DNA from: Diplolepis rosae
Taxonomy: Eukaryota; Arthropoda; Insecta; Hymenoptera; Diplolepididae
DNA length: 64,000 nucleotides
NCBI GenBank assembly: GCA_030998225.1
Contig: JAPYXD010000743.1
Location: 806,001 to 870,000 of the forward strand
Reading direction: 5' to 3'
Below the pieces are notes generated by a model. It saw nothing but the letters and a program-made list of their open reading frames with translations, ran no database searches and was not told the origin of the DNA. Below, in pieces: positions 46,365-56,915 of the stretch. Each line of letters begins with the position of its first letter. Position 1 is the first letter of the stretch. The position numbers were made by a program, and so were the translations under genes.

Positions 46365-47516
46365 TGTGACGCGCCGAGTCAATTCAAGCGGGAACCGTCG
46401 GTAATTTTAAATTTCATTATTTAAATTTGAATAAAATTTTGAACTTGGATGGCTGGATGTGAGCTCTCCACGTTTTAAGAGTGGAAACTCACCTCACCTA
46501 GAGTGGAAACACTTCTTGGAAAAAAAATAGAACTATTTAATATAATTTTAATATATAAACCAGGTAATTAAATAAATGATAAAAGATTATTTAATTAGGC
46601 AAAATAAAACACATATATATTTGGAAAGTCCTACAGTTACATATAACATAAACTTGAAACTTATAATTCACATTCAACTTCAAAGCTAAAGAAAATGATC
46701 GGTCACGATTTCGCGCGCGGATCGATTAAGTTCAATGGTCAGAAAAAATCTGATCTTCAGCGACGAAGTCTCGCGAGCTGCACCGTCATATGTGCAGTTG
46801 CGCACCATCCTTGCGTCTTCCCACTAATTAGAACTAGTGCGGCTAGCCAATAGTATTGATTATAAATCCCTACTCATTAACATAAGTTCTAGATCTCTAT
46901 ATCCCTACTTTTCTTCTTAAATGCACGTGGACCACAGCATCAAGGGCTGCCGCTCAAGCTTATAGTCACGTATCACATACTCGAAATTCCTATGAAATCT
47001 ATGTCGTAAAACTATCATCGTCTTTTAGAAGTAAACTACCTGTCACACTTAGATACTATTTGTTTATTCTAATATAATTAATGTGTCCTGGTTATTCAGA
47101 AGATAATTATAATAGTCGTATGTCGCGATATTCTGGCGCCTGAATTTGATAATAATTTTACGTTCTACTTAGGTTCTAAGAAAAGTCTTTAAATAATAAA
47201 TGCTTTGCTCAAAGCACATATTCTAAATATTATAAAGGCTAGTCGCATTTGGTTCTCAATTATTAACTGTAGAATAAACACATAATAACTACAAATACAA
47301 ATATAACATAATAACATGCAGCATTTATTTTCATTATATTTCTCTATGTCGAATCGCTCTTATTCTATGCCAATCTCATTAATTTATTTATAATTATTTA
47401 TTTCATGAATAATTATAAAACTATTCTTTTATTTCATCGAATATTTAATTCGAGATCATTTAAACTTTCGCGCAGAAACCAAAGCGCCTCTAGTGGCAAA
47501 ATCGACTATCGTCACA
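46365..47516 (-). repeat. 3' LTR of the Gypsy element
   Basis: 1,152 bp. On the minus strand it starts TGTGACGATAGTCG (47,516) and ends GGCGCGTCACA (46,365). It is related to the solo LTR at 17,012-18,167. The base quartet outside is GCCA; the partner duplication cannot be checked because the other LTR is truncated. Confidence 0.93.
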
Positions 47517-47527
47517 CTCCTCCCCTT
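47517..47527 (-). other. Polypurine tract
   Basis: AAGGGGAGGAG on the minus strand directly precedes the 3' LTR. It is the expected primer for plus-strand DNA synthesis. Confidence 0.85.
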
Positions 47528-48759
47528 AGAAAAAGGTCGCTTCCATAGAACGGCCTTTTTAAAACCTTATTTACGATAAAGACGATTTTGGCGCGATCTT
47601 CAATGATGAGCAATTTGATTATACGGATTTATATAAGTAAAAACCGAATTAAGTTTCAGTGGTGTCATTCATCGGTAATATCGGGACAAAAATGTTCATG
47701 GTAAGTTGAAATTAACCTTTTAAAATACGCAAACATCTTGACCTTTGGTACACACTACATATCCCCGCTCCATTTATAGAATTCAATATTTCTAATTAGG
47801 TAAGTTAAAATATAATTATTAATTGCAACAAACAATATAATTCCAATAAAGTATTAAAATTATGATTCACATTTCTAACCTCCAAAATCAAGACGTGATT
47901 GAATTCTAAATGCAAGTAAAGAAAATAAATCTTAAAAAATTAGAAATTATTATTATATCTATTTTTTTTGTAATATTATAAATTTTATTTTATTTATTTA
48001 TCATTATAATTAAGTTGTTGTGGCTTGATACAGGGTTCCACCCAGGAGGAAAGAACACACAACATTCAAATCCCATACATGCACGAAAACATGAGGCGTG
48101 CACCAATTTTTCTTCTACTCTAATTTAATGAATTAAATATTAACTTATATATATATACTTTTAATTGAAACATTTTATTTTTCTCTAGGTTAAGGTTCGA
48201 AGGGATATATACAGGTCCCAAGGAAATGTTTCAGCGAACATAGTGTTGCACGTTAAAGACGGAATTCTGAGAAGCCGTGATAATGAACCAGATCAACCAC
48301 GACCTATGACACTTGTGTATGGTCACGATTTCAAGGAAAGTCGTTTGGTTAAAAATCTAATACTATTTTCCTCTTCTTATTTTATAAAAATTAAATTACA
48401 AATTCTTCCTCTTTTATTTTATTTTATGAGAAAATGCTGGTTTTTATCATTATGATGCATAAAAATATATAAATTTATATGTTTATCAACTAATTTTTGT
48501 CATACATAGAAATATTTTTTTTTTGAAAAAAAAATAATTTTTTGTTTCGTTTTTCTTCTCTTTTTTTTTAAAAAAAAAGAAATGTAATTTAGTTTATTTT
48601 TTCGTTAAATATTTACTTTAAAATTTTACTACTAGAAATATAAAGAATAATATATTTATGTATTATTATACAATCAATACTTAAGAGAATATTCATACTA
48701 ATACTAGATTGACTTTAACTTTTACGTATTAAGTAATAAATCTCTAATTGTCTTTAAAT
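47528..48759 (-). other. 3' region between integrase and PPT
   Basis: About 1.2 kb, A+T-rich, with no envelope-like frame on the minus strand. On the plus strand two stretches look like exons: 48,035-48,110 (after TTGATACAG) and 48,189-48,350 (after TTTTTCTCTAG), the second open for VLHVKDGILRSRDN and RPMTLVYGHDF. They could be chance or captured host sequence. 48,360-48,759 is low-complexity. Confidence 0.4.
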
Positions 48760-50214
48760 TTATGTAAATCGTAAAAAGGCATGTTTTACACGATTCATGT
48801 GAACTATTCTAGTTTCTTGAGGAGAAGTTTGTAACTCTAAATTAACATTATTTAAAATTTTATTAATTTGATAAGGACCTTCATAATGGTCATCAAGTTT
48901 ATCCTCACGTGCTTCAATTAATAACATTACGTATTCGCCTACTTCAAATTTTTTATCATTAAGTTTCTGATCATAGTACCTTTTGCAGCGCTGCTTCGCA
49001 GCCTCTAAGCGAGCGACGCAGAGAGATTCTGTCTCTGTTATTTTATTCAACAACTCATCAACCATCGAAATATAAGTCATAGGAACATTTTCATCGGCAA
49101 ATTCAGAAGGGAATCTAACTTTGCGTCCAAAAACTGCCTCATGTGGAGTGACGCCAGTGGACTCATGAACCGAAGTATTAAACGAAAACATGGCATAAGG
49201 TAACCATTGATCCCAAGAGGATTTTGTACTATAATGACGTAAGTACTCTACAAAGGTATGATGGCTTCTCTCTAATGCACCCAACGACTGAGGATGATAA
49301 GCAGTAGAATGATACTGCTTAATTCGGAATAACGCGGCAAAACTAGCCATAAGCTTGCTCGTAAATTGTTTTCCCTGATCGGTTTGTATAGTTTCAGGAC
49401 AACCGAAAATGCATATTATATTTTCAGCTATCGCTATTGCTATGTGAGGTGTATCTATTTTGGACAACGGTACAGCTCCTGAATATTTAGTAAGGCAATC
49501 TTGCCAGGTGAGGATGAAACTATTTCCGGATTCAGTAGTCGGTAAAGGACCAACTAAATCGATTTGAATTTTTTGCAAAAATCTAATTGGAGTATCCGTA
49601 ATTTGCATTGGTAATTTAATCTTTCGTCTAACTAATTTCTTTCTTTGACATGAGTCGCATGTACGGACATATTCACGAATTTCTTCTCGCATGCCTTTCC
49701 AGTAAAACCGTTCGCGGATTCGATCGAAAGTTTTGGTCTCACCTTTATGTCCACCTACTACTGAGTCATGACATTCTTGAATGATTTTTTGCCTATCAGC
49801 TACTGGTGGAGTTTTAACTTCACCATTGCAAATGCAAATTGTATATCCTCCTTTTCCAAAGTAAGTTCTGAAAATTTGCTCAATAACTTTCCAAGGAATA
49901 CTATCTAACCCATTTCCAACCCTCGATACGCTGAAATTTTTCAAACCCATTGTTTCAACAGCTTCTCGGAAAGTCGATACTGCTAACTCTACATTTTTAA
50001 CAAATTGTTTAGCATCGTAAGTTTCTTTTACAAACAAATTGAAAATTAAACGTTTTTTATTTTTTACAGATGTAACTAATCCAACTTCAGAATTTTCTTC
50101 TCGGATATCGGACAGCTTAATCAACGAATTATCCACTAATTCACGGCCTACTGGAGTAGTCAACACTCCATCACAAGTTACAAAATTTATTAAATTATAG
50201 AATTTTTTGTTCAT
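48760..50214 (-). CDS. Gypsy integrase
   Basis: 484 codons. Integrase joins element cDNA to host DNA in the nucleus. Visible parts: zinc-binding HHCC region (HDSVVGGHKGE, then CDSCQRKK, residues about 145-190); catalytic core with D in KIQIDLVGP (about 215), D in IQTDQGKQF (about 277) and E in LGALERSHHTF, with exactly 35 residues between the second D and E; and a C-terminal GPY motif in YEGPYQINK (about 445). No chromodomain follows. The first 110 residues have no motif I know and belong to the linker. The start is set by the foldback element whose inverted end covers ATGAACAAAAAATTCTAT, so the apparent ATG is not a true start; normally the domain is made as part of the pol polyprotein. Confidence 0.9.
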   Translation of the reverse strand: MNKKFYNLINFVTCDGVLTTPVGRELVDNSLIKLSDIREENSEVGLVTSVKNKKRLIFNLFVKETYDAKQFVKNVELAVSTFREAVETMGLKNFSVSRVGNGLDSIPWKVIEQIFRTYFGKGGYTICICNGEVKTPPVADRQKIIQECHDSVVGGHKGETKTFDRIRERFYWKGMREEIREYVRTCDSCQRKKLVRRKIKLPMQITDTPIRFLQKIQIDLVGPLPTTESGNSFILTWQDCLTKYSGAVPLSKIDTPHIAIAIAENIICIFGCPETIQTDQGKQFTSKLMASFAALFRIKQYHSTAYHPQSLGALERSHHTFVEYLRHYSTKSSWDQWLPYAMFSFNTSVHESTGVTPHEAVFGRKVRFPSEFADENVPMTYISMVDELLNKITETESLCVARLEAAKQRCKRYYDQKLNDKKFEVGEYVMLLIEAREDKLDDHYEGPYQINKILNNVNLELQTSPQETRIVHMNRVKHAFLRFT

Positions 50215-50313
50215 TTCTCGTTATTTTGGCATAGGGTCAGATTCTTTTTATTTCCTTCGAATAAAATTTTCACTATTACATATAAAAATACTCAAAAAGA
50301 AAGCAAGGCAAAC

Positions 50314-50343
50314 GTTTCGGCCACATATGGGGGCCCTCTTCAG
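50314..50343 (-). ncRNA. Hammerhead-ribozyme-like core, left arm
   Basis: Minus strand: CTGAAGA (50,343-50,337), stem II GGCC/GGCC around a short loop, GAAAC (50,318-50,314), followed by GTT and TGCC. GGCA just before CTGAAGA pairs with that TGCC as stem I. Stem III is essentially absent, as in small Penelope-associated hammerheads thought to work as dimers. Confidence 0.55.
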
Positions 50344-51824
50344 TGCCATAAATTCAAATATTAATTCAAAATTTCTGTAAAACATTAGAATATAGGAGAT
50401 AATGAAATTAAGGATTATCATAGAATTCAAAAACTTATCTCAAAGCTTGCAATTCAAAATGAAGTAGTCCAGTATGCAGCATCACGATTCGAAAAAATAT
50501 TTAGAGTTCACTGTGAATAAAAAACCGGAAAACAAATAGACCGGGAAACATAAAAAATATTCCACACGAACCGACCGCAATTTAAAAAAATTTTTATTAA
50601 AAAAGGATGCCAAATTGCTCATCAATGGCAGAACGCGAACAAGGTTTACTTTTTTAAACTTTTCGTGAAGACTTTGTTACCGGAGTCTCTCACAGAATGA
50701 TCTGAACTGTTTTAAAAACCGACTCAAGACATGTGGCTTTGCTGACCGAAAATTTTTTTATATAAGAAATCCTGAGAGGTTCTTTTGCTCCTTGAAGAAG
50801 ACTATTGTCCTATACCTAGTAAAGAAATTCGAAACGTTTATGGTGATTTTCACGAGTGGACGAAGGCGTGTATTTTTCAAGAAACGATTTTTTTATATCA
50901 GCTTCACGGACAAACCATTTAACATTGAATATTTTAAAATGGCACATTTAGTATAAAGGTTGAATATCTCATAGTTCTGACCATTTTCAGAACAAACTAA
51001 ATCTATTAATACTTCCTAAAATGTGATACTTGATATCACGAATACTAAAATTGCATTTTTGTTATTTTTTAAAGATAAATGTAGTATTGTTCAAAACATC
51101 TCAGAATAAATCTGAATGCAATAATAAACAACATTCAATTTTTTTTATTTATTGCTTAACATACTCAAATAATATTGAGTAAAAGTACATGTCTAGATAT
51201 TATAATAATTTATTTTTCTGTAATGCCTTGCTTGCAAATTCAATGTTAAATGGTTTGTCCGTGAAGCTGATATAAAAAAATCGTTTCTTGAAAAATACAC
51301 GCCTTCGTCCACTCGTGAAAATCACCATAAACGTTTCAAATTTCTTTACTAGGTATAGGACAATAGTCTTCTTCAAGGAGCAAAAGAACCTCTCAGGATT
51401 TCTTATATAAAAAAATTTTCGGTCAGCAAAGCCACATGTCTTGAGTCGGTTTTTAAAACAGTTCAGATCATTCTGTGAGAGACTCCGGTAACAAAGTCTT
51501 CACGAAAAGTTTAAAAAAGTAAACCTTGTTCGCGTTCTGCCATTGATGAGCAATTTGGCATCCTTTTTTAATAAAAATTTTTTTAAATTGCGGTCGGTTC
51601 GTGTGGAATATTTTTTATGTTTCCCGGTTTATTTGTTTTCCGGTTTTTTATTCACAGTGAACTCTAAATATTTTTTCGAATCGTGATGCTGCATACTGGA
51701 CTACTTCATTTTGAATTGCAAGCTTTGAGATAAGTTTTTGAATTCTATGATAATCCTTAATTTCATTATCTCCTATATTCTAATGTTTTACAGAAATTTT
51801 GAATTAATATTTGAATTTATGGCA

Positions 51825-51854
51825 CTGAAGAGGGCCCCCATATGTGGCCGAAAC
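51825..51854 (+). ncRNA. Hammerhead-ribozyme-like core, right arm
   Basis: Plus-strand mirror of the left core: GGCA (51,821-51,824), CTGAAGA (51,825-51,831), GGCC (51,833-51,836) pairing with GGCC (51,846-51,849), GAAAC (51,850-51,854), GTT, then TGCC (51,858-51,861) pairing with GGCA. The expected cut would be after 51,857. Confidence 0.55.
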
Positions 51855-52013
51855 GTTTGCCTTGCTTTCTTTTTGAGTATTTTTATATGTAATAGTGAAA
51901 ATTTTATTCGAAGGAAATAAAAAGAATCTGACCCTATGCCAAAATAACGAGAAATGAACAAAAAATTCTATGAATTATGGGTCAATATAATAGCAGACAT
52001 TTTATCAAACATG

Positions 52014-53038
52014 TCACTTTAAAATTATTAAATTATCATCACGCAAGAATAACTTGTCATTACTAGACGTAAACAAAGGGGTAAGTATGCTATTTCCTTC
52101 TTTAGATCTTGCACTCAAGACAGGTATCACTTCTACGGATTCGCAATCCTCGGTTCGAATGTGCTTTGTTGGCACCGGACAATTGAATAAAACTTTCATG
52201 TCTTCAATTACTTGTCCCCAAACTCCCAACATTTTAATACTACTCTTTCTCATTACATTATCTTTATCACAACTTACTTCGGACCGATTAACAATGGATT
52301 GAGTAGTCTCTCTCTGTGGTTGATCATTCCACACACACTCTCTCTCTGAGTCTCTTGAAGGGGGATCCTCCCTTCCGTCACTGACCCGTCTGGCGCAGTC
52401 CTGAGTCTCGAGGATGTGAGGTTCAATAACTGGTACCTCAATCCCGTCACTGACCTTCTCCACCAGTTTCTTTTTCTTCTCTCTTGGCAGAGTACGGTGG
52501 CTGATATCAGTCTTGATAATCTCCACCCCTCTCGCCATTTTAGCCCCTTTGCTAGCTTTCACCTCAAGGTCCAACCCAAGTGCCATCTCATGCTCTCGCG
52601 AAGGGAAAGGCTGGGAGCCCAGATTCCTTAGGACGCGGCCTGCGCGCCCAGTACAACCAGCCCCGTCATGGCCCAGCCCCTCAACGATTGCTGCAGCACC
52701 TTGAAGGGTTCGCAAACCTCGAGAGGGCCTTCTCTTTTGAGAGAGACCTACTCGCACCCCCGGTAAGGTTCTCGTCAGAACGCCACTCTCGTCTAGAGTA
52801 CCGGATTCTCTCTCTCTCTCTCATTAAATTCTGTATCGGTCTCGAAGTTACCCTCGATCTCACTACAAAACTCATCATTTATACTAGGAAAAACTTTCTC
52901 TATAGGGTACTCGTGAAACATTACATCACTTGTGGAGGGCACGTCCGCAGTTAGCAAATCGCCACGATTCGCAACCGGCAAGCCGTGACCTCCCTTTTCA
53001 ACCAAATCCAAATCAACTCTTGAAGCTTTATTTTCCAT
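52014..53038 (-). pseudogene. Extended linker between RNase H and integrase
   Basis: Two overlapping frames (53,038-52,793 and 52,757-52,014) cover about 330 residues after RNase H. The composition is charged, with basic runs (PREKKKKLVEK) and Ser/Glu-rich stretches, and no domain I recognise. In most Gypsy polyproteins RNase H is followed closely by the integrase zinc region, so the length is unusual. It might be real pol sequence that became frameshifted, or inserted DNA. The minus-strand stop at 52,014 and the foldback at 51,970 separate it from integrase. Confidence 0.5.
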
Positions 53039-53340
53039 CTAGCTAATCTAGATCCAACTGTAGGGTCCTTTAGATTACAAAGCCATACTAATGGACGATG
53101 GTCTGTCACCAACTTAAACCTTTGACCATAAATATAAGGACGAAATTGCTTAATTGCAAAGATAATAGCATACAACTCCTTCTCTGTCGTGGTGTAATTC
53201 ATTTCTGCATTCCCTAGGGTTGTAGATGCATATGAAATCGGTAAATCTTCCCCTATTATTCCCTGACTCAAAACAGCACCTACCGCGTAATTAGAAGCAT
53301 CCGTAGTTATAATAAAAGGTTTCGTAAAATCCGGACTGTA
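52951..53340 (-). pseudogene. Gypsy RNase H domain
   Basis: RNase H removes the RNA strand during reverse transcription. The minus-strand frame from 53,271 shows ISYASTTL, the catalytic E in TTEKELYAIIFAIK, and the D in KLVTDHRPLVWL, then SRLARWKIKLQE. The first catalytic aspartate lies just upstream in the same frame, but that part is cut off from RT by a one-base shift near 53,331. A second shift near 53,000 (after KLQE) cuts it off from the linker. It is thus readable but not translatable as one chain. Confidence 0.85.
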
Positions 53341-54418
53341 AAATTGGTTCAGAACATAAAATTTCTTTAAGAGTATTAAATGCCTTTTGAGTTTCGTCAG
53401 TCCAAATAAAAAGTGATTTTTTCTTTAATAATTGTGTAAGAGGTTTGGCAATGAACGCGAAATTTGGTATGAAACGCCTATAATAGCCGGCTAGACCTAA
53501 AAACTGCTTAACATTTTTGCGACCTGTAGGTTTTGGAAAATTTTTAACAGCTTCTACCTTTTTCGGGTCTGGCCGTACGCCATTTTCAGATATTGTATGT
53601 CCTAAGTAACCTATTTCCTTGCGAAGAAAATGACATTTTTCTGGTTGCAAAACTAAGCCAGCAGTTTTTAAACGACCAAGCAACTTTTCAAGCTTTTGAT
53701 TATGCTCTTTCAAGGATTTTGCATAAATCACAATGTCATCCATATAAATAAAGAGTTCAATACCCTGTAATCCTGAAAGAATTCTATCCATCAGCCTCTG
53801 GAAAGTAGCAGGGGCGTTTTTCAGACCAAATGGCATTCTTACGAACTCAAAATGCCCAAAAGGTGTTGAGAATGCGGTTTTATATCTATCTTTAGGCTCA
53901 ACTTCAATCTGGTGAAAGCCAGCAGCTAAGTCTAACACTGTAAAATATGTAGAGCCTCCTAATTGGTCTAATATGTCGGTTATATTAGGAAGTGGATATG
54001 CATCTCCTACGGTTTTTCATTAAGCAGACGATAATCAATTACCATCCGCCATCGCCGATTCCCTTGTGGATCTGCTTTTTTCGGTACCACCCACACAGGT
54101 GAATTATAAGGTGAGTCAGATTGTTGAATTTTTCTCTCATCTAAAAGAGCTTTTCCCTCCTTTTTTACGAATTCTCGTTGAACTATAGGTAGTCGATGAT
54201 TCGGTTTCCTGACTGGTTCCTCGTTTATAGTGTTTATAACATGTTTAACGACATTAGTACACCCTAGCTTATCTCCTTTAATAAAAAATTGGTAAGGAAA
54301 TTTTTCGATAGTTTTAAGCAAGTTTCTTTTTTCTTCAAAATTTAAATTTGTTAAATCTAGTTCTGATATTAATTTTTGAAATCGATCCCTATGTGAATTA
54401 GTAGAATTTTCACTATTT
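53291..54418 (-). pseudogene. Gypsy reverse transcriptase
   Basis: RT copies element RNA into DNA in cytoplasmic particles. The N-terminal part, in the frame 54,418-54,007, shows SPYNSPVWVVPKKAD and RRWRMVIDYRLLNEK. A one-base shift near 54,010 moves the rest to the frame 53,938-53,291: LDLAAGFHQIEV (first catalytic D), FVRMPFGLKNAPATFQR, the YMDD box in FIYMDDIVIYA, and LGHTISENGVRPDPKK with the thumb region QFLGLAGYYRRFI. All catalytic residues remain. The chain upstream is cut from protease by the 54,419-56,182 insertion. Confidence 0.9.
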
Positions 54419-56182
54419 CCCGTGTGGAAATTTTGTCCTGGCGCGAGCCAGGCCCCAACCAGGAAAAACCGGGCCCCAACTTGGGTATCGAGGCAGGACC
54501 AAACCGCAAATGCAACGCCTAACCCGACCAAAGCCTACCTCATGTCCCAATTTGGTCCCAACTTGGCACCGTTCATTTTGTGAGTCTCAGTCAAATTGAA
54601 TCAGTGCCTCAGCCACATAAATTTTTTTTTTAATGTCTTCATCTTATCCTTCTAGAATAATTTTCGAGATTTAAAATGTAGTCCAAGTCATATATTTTAA
54701 TATTATTAACAAATATTTTGAATTGAATTTGATTTTGACACGGAGAAAAATGGATATTGACCCATAATATCTAGATATTGAGGCACAATGTCAGTAGCAT
54801 TCAACTATGTGACAAACATTTAGATATTCTACTTCAATGCCTGCAGATATTGAAAAAGAGATATTAACCACCAGTATCTCAGATATTGAACTTGATTATC
54901 TCAGATATTAAGAATGAATATTCGAGATACTAAACTTCTGAATATCCTCGTTAGTAAACTTGAATGCCTGAGGTACTAGAGTTGACTATCTCAGATATTT
55001 AACATCAATATCAGGTATACTGGAAATGTAAGTTATAGATGTTACATCAGCTCAATATCTAAGATACTCAAAAAATTATTTTAAAGGTTATAAAATAACT
55101 ACATATTCAGTTTTTAGAAAAAAGTCAAATTATATTTTATTATGATCTTTTCTGTAAATGTAATGTAGATGTTTGAACCAAATTTTCATTATCTGGCATG
55201 TCTAAAATTAATTTAATGTTCTTGTTAGAAACTTAAACTTAACACTAAGGTTAGATTTCATTTTCGGCTATAAACCACATATAGAGAAAATATATAGCTT
55301 ATATGTTTTACTTACTGCATCTCAAGTTAATGACCCGATCACTTTTATTCCATTGGAAACTCTTATTATAATTTAAGTAAACTTTAATAAACTTTTAAAA
55401 TTTATCTTTCCGGAACGCTGCAAGCATGTCAATCTTAGATTCACTTAGATTTCGATGAGAGCGAAAAAGTGATCACATAACCTTTATATATATGCGCGCG
55501 CACTTCATGCTTCAATATCTAAACTATTGAATTTGAATATCAAATGTTACTTCTCGGCAAAATCTTATATATTGAAAAAAAAAATTTTAATATTGCGTGT
55601 CAATATCTAGATATTATGGATGAATATTTCCTATTTGAATATCTACTTTTCAATATCCATTTTTCTCCGTGTACACTGTGAAACCAAGTATGAACTTTTT
55701 AAGAACCTTTCAATGGAGTTCACGACAGCCCATTCATTTATTAAAAATAAAAGTGTCAAACACGCAGTTGAAATAAATGACAAAATTTAACACTTTATTC
55801 CAACCTCTAAAATGACAGATTCAAAGTCTAATCTACAAGTTTGATTTAGTTACTATCGTTTTCATTGCTTACTCTTCTTGCTTTAATTATCGCGCGATGC
55901 CTCCGGACTCGTCCAGTGCTCTTTATTTTGGGCATTTTAATTAGCACGCACAGAAATTAAACACATACACTATCGAACATAATCGGGTTTAAGATTGGAG
56001 GCGATCTAAAAACACAAGCACAGCCAAAGTAGGTGGCGCTGTAACCGCAACCAGTATTGAACAAGGATCAAGGTTGGGTTTATGCCACATCCAAGACATT
56101 CGCCATGTTGTAGCCAAATAATAATTTTCCAAGTTGGGGCCAAACTTGTAATAGGGCAAAAATTTGGCAATTTCCACACGGG
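54419..56182. mobile_element. TIR element inserted between protease and RT
   Basis: 1,764 bp with inverted ends CCCGTGTGGAAATT. Subterminal CCCCAACTTGG motifs recur on both sides (54,473; 54,560 region; about 56,135), a common feature of transposase-bound ends. It adds short in-frame tails to both the protease and RT frames by chance. No transposase frame is seen, and no clear target duplication; superfamily undecided. Confidence 0.75.
54738..55672. mobile_element. Nested MITE with 23-bp TIRs
   Basis: 935 bp with inverted ends ACACGGAGAAAAATGGATAT. The left subterminal half is full of short GATATT/AGATAT words (ATATCTCAGATATTGA, GATATTAAGAATG), probably binding sites or a tandem-derived region. 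It sits inside the 54,419 element, so there are three levels of nesting. Non-coding. Confidence 0.8.
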
Positions 56183-56912
56183 TAACGGCCCTTTTTGCAG
56201 ACCTTGGTGCAGATTCCATTACCTCAAATTCTTCAATTTCTACCGGCGGTACAGTTGATTCGACTTCACAAGCAGTGGTATTTATACAGTAAATTTGAAT
56301 TTTTTCATTAACAACCGATACTAGTGATTCTCCTAGATACACTCCTGGTCCTGTAGGAACTAATGGCAAATATACTTCTTTTAATTCAGGATTTTTTACA
56401 GGTAATGTAATCAATTGTTTTGTTCGAGCTTTTAATTTTATTTTCGCATTCTTTTTCGCTTCCAAAATAGGGAAAATACCTAACTTATTTTGTATTTGTT
56501 TTGTTTGCAGGTCAATCACCGAATTGGATAAAAATGGCATCCCCAACATACCATCGGATTCTATAGGAAAACTATTGGAAACAACTTGGAAAGGAATTGC
56601 AGTTTGACTTATTTTTATCTCGACTTGTCCACGAGTTCGCACGCCTTTTTCATTTATGCCTAATAAATCGTATTTTAAGTTTGAATTGATACAGATGTTT
56701 GATTTTACTCGTTTTTGTTTAATTAGATTTAATTCTGCTCCAGTGTCTATTATAAATCTACCACTACCATTTTTAAAATCTGTACTGTTTAAATCAATAC
56801 TGGGTGAAGGCCTTTTAACCGTCGCTGCAAAATTCATAATCACGCGTTTAAGAGGTGCTATTCCTTTCAAAAGCTCGTCGTTGCACCATTCCAATGAGCT
56901 TGTTACTCGTTT
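55989..56912 (-). CDS. Gypsy aspartic protease (pol N-terminal part)
   Basis: The protease cuts gag and pol chains. The frame has the catalytic motif in FIIDTGAELNLI (D at residue 50 counting from 56,894), followed by a flap-type region and MLGMPFL. It is entered by -1 frameshifting from gag at 56,909-56,915, not by its own start: there is no ATG at the front and the frame overlaps the gag end. The final 54 residues (from about KFLPYY) come from the inserted TIR element, so the true link to RT is lost. Confidence 0.85.
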   Translation of the reverse strand, partial: KRVTSSLEWCNDELLKGIAPLKRVIMNFAATVKRPSPSIDLNSTDFKNGSGRFIIDTGAELNLIKQKRVKSNICINSNLKYDLLGINEKGVRTRGQVEIKISQTAIPFQVVSNSFPIESDGMLGMPFLSNSVIDLQTKQIQNKLGIFPILEAKKNAKIKLKARTKQLITLPVKNPELKEVYLPLVPTGPGVYLGESLVSVVNEKIQIYCINTTACEVESTVPPVEIEEFEVMESAPRSAKRAVTRVEIAKFLPYYKFGPNLENYYLATTWRMSWMWHKPNLDPCSILVAVTAPPTLAVLVFLDRLQS

Positions 56913-56915
56913 AAA
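56871..56915 (-). promoter_or_regulatory. Programmed -1 frameshift signal at gag-pol junction
   Basis: Slippery heptamer T_TTA_AAC (56,915-56,909, minus) in the gag zero frame, one codon before the gag TAA (56,905-56,903). A seven-base spacer (56,908-56,902) leads to stem AAGCTC (56,901-56,896), a 19-base loop and GAGCTT (56,876-56,871). Slipping back one base enters the protease frame exactly. All of this is read directly from the sequence; efficiency is unknown. Confidence 0.8.

Larger units (their letters stand above)
50198..51970. mobile_element. Foldback element with ribozyme-like cores, inside Gypsy pol
   Basis: Arms of about 732 bp (50,198-50,929 and 51,239-51,970), identical or nearly so by eye, around a unique loop of 309 bp. 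Outer ends read ATAGAATTTTTTGTTCATTT in inverse. Each arm has a hammerhead-like core (50,314-50,343 minus; 51,825-51,854 plus). A 60-codon frame appears twice, once per arm, and is not a gene. The element splits the pol linker from integrase. No clear target duplication. Because hammerheads of this compact kind are known from Penelope-like elements, it may derive from such an element by inverted joining; this is inference. Confidence 0.85.

Noticed and set aside
47528..48759. Envelope gene of the Gypsy element
   Set aside because: No minus-strand frame with signal peptide, furin-like site or membrane anchor was found in the 1.2 kb where it would lie.
50248..51920. Two identical 60-codon frames on opposite strands
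   Set aside because: They are the two arms of the foldback; the identity is explained by the inverted repeat, and the ribozyme-like core lies in the same bases.
54419..56182. Target site duplication for the TIR element in pol
   Set aside because: CACTATTT on the left and TAACGGCC on the right do not match; an 8-bp duplication would restore the pol frame arithmetically, but it is not visible, so none is claimed.
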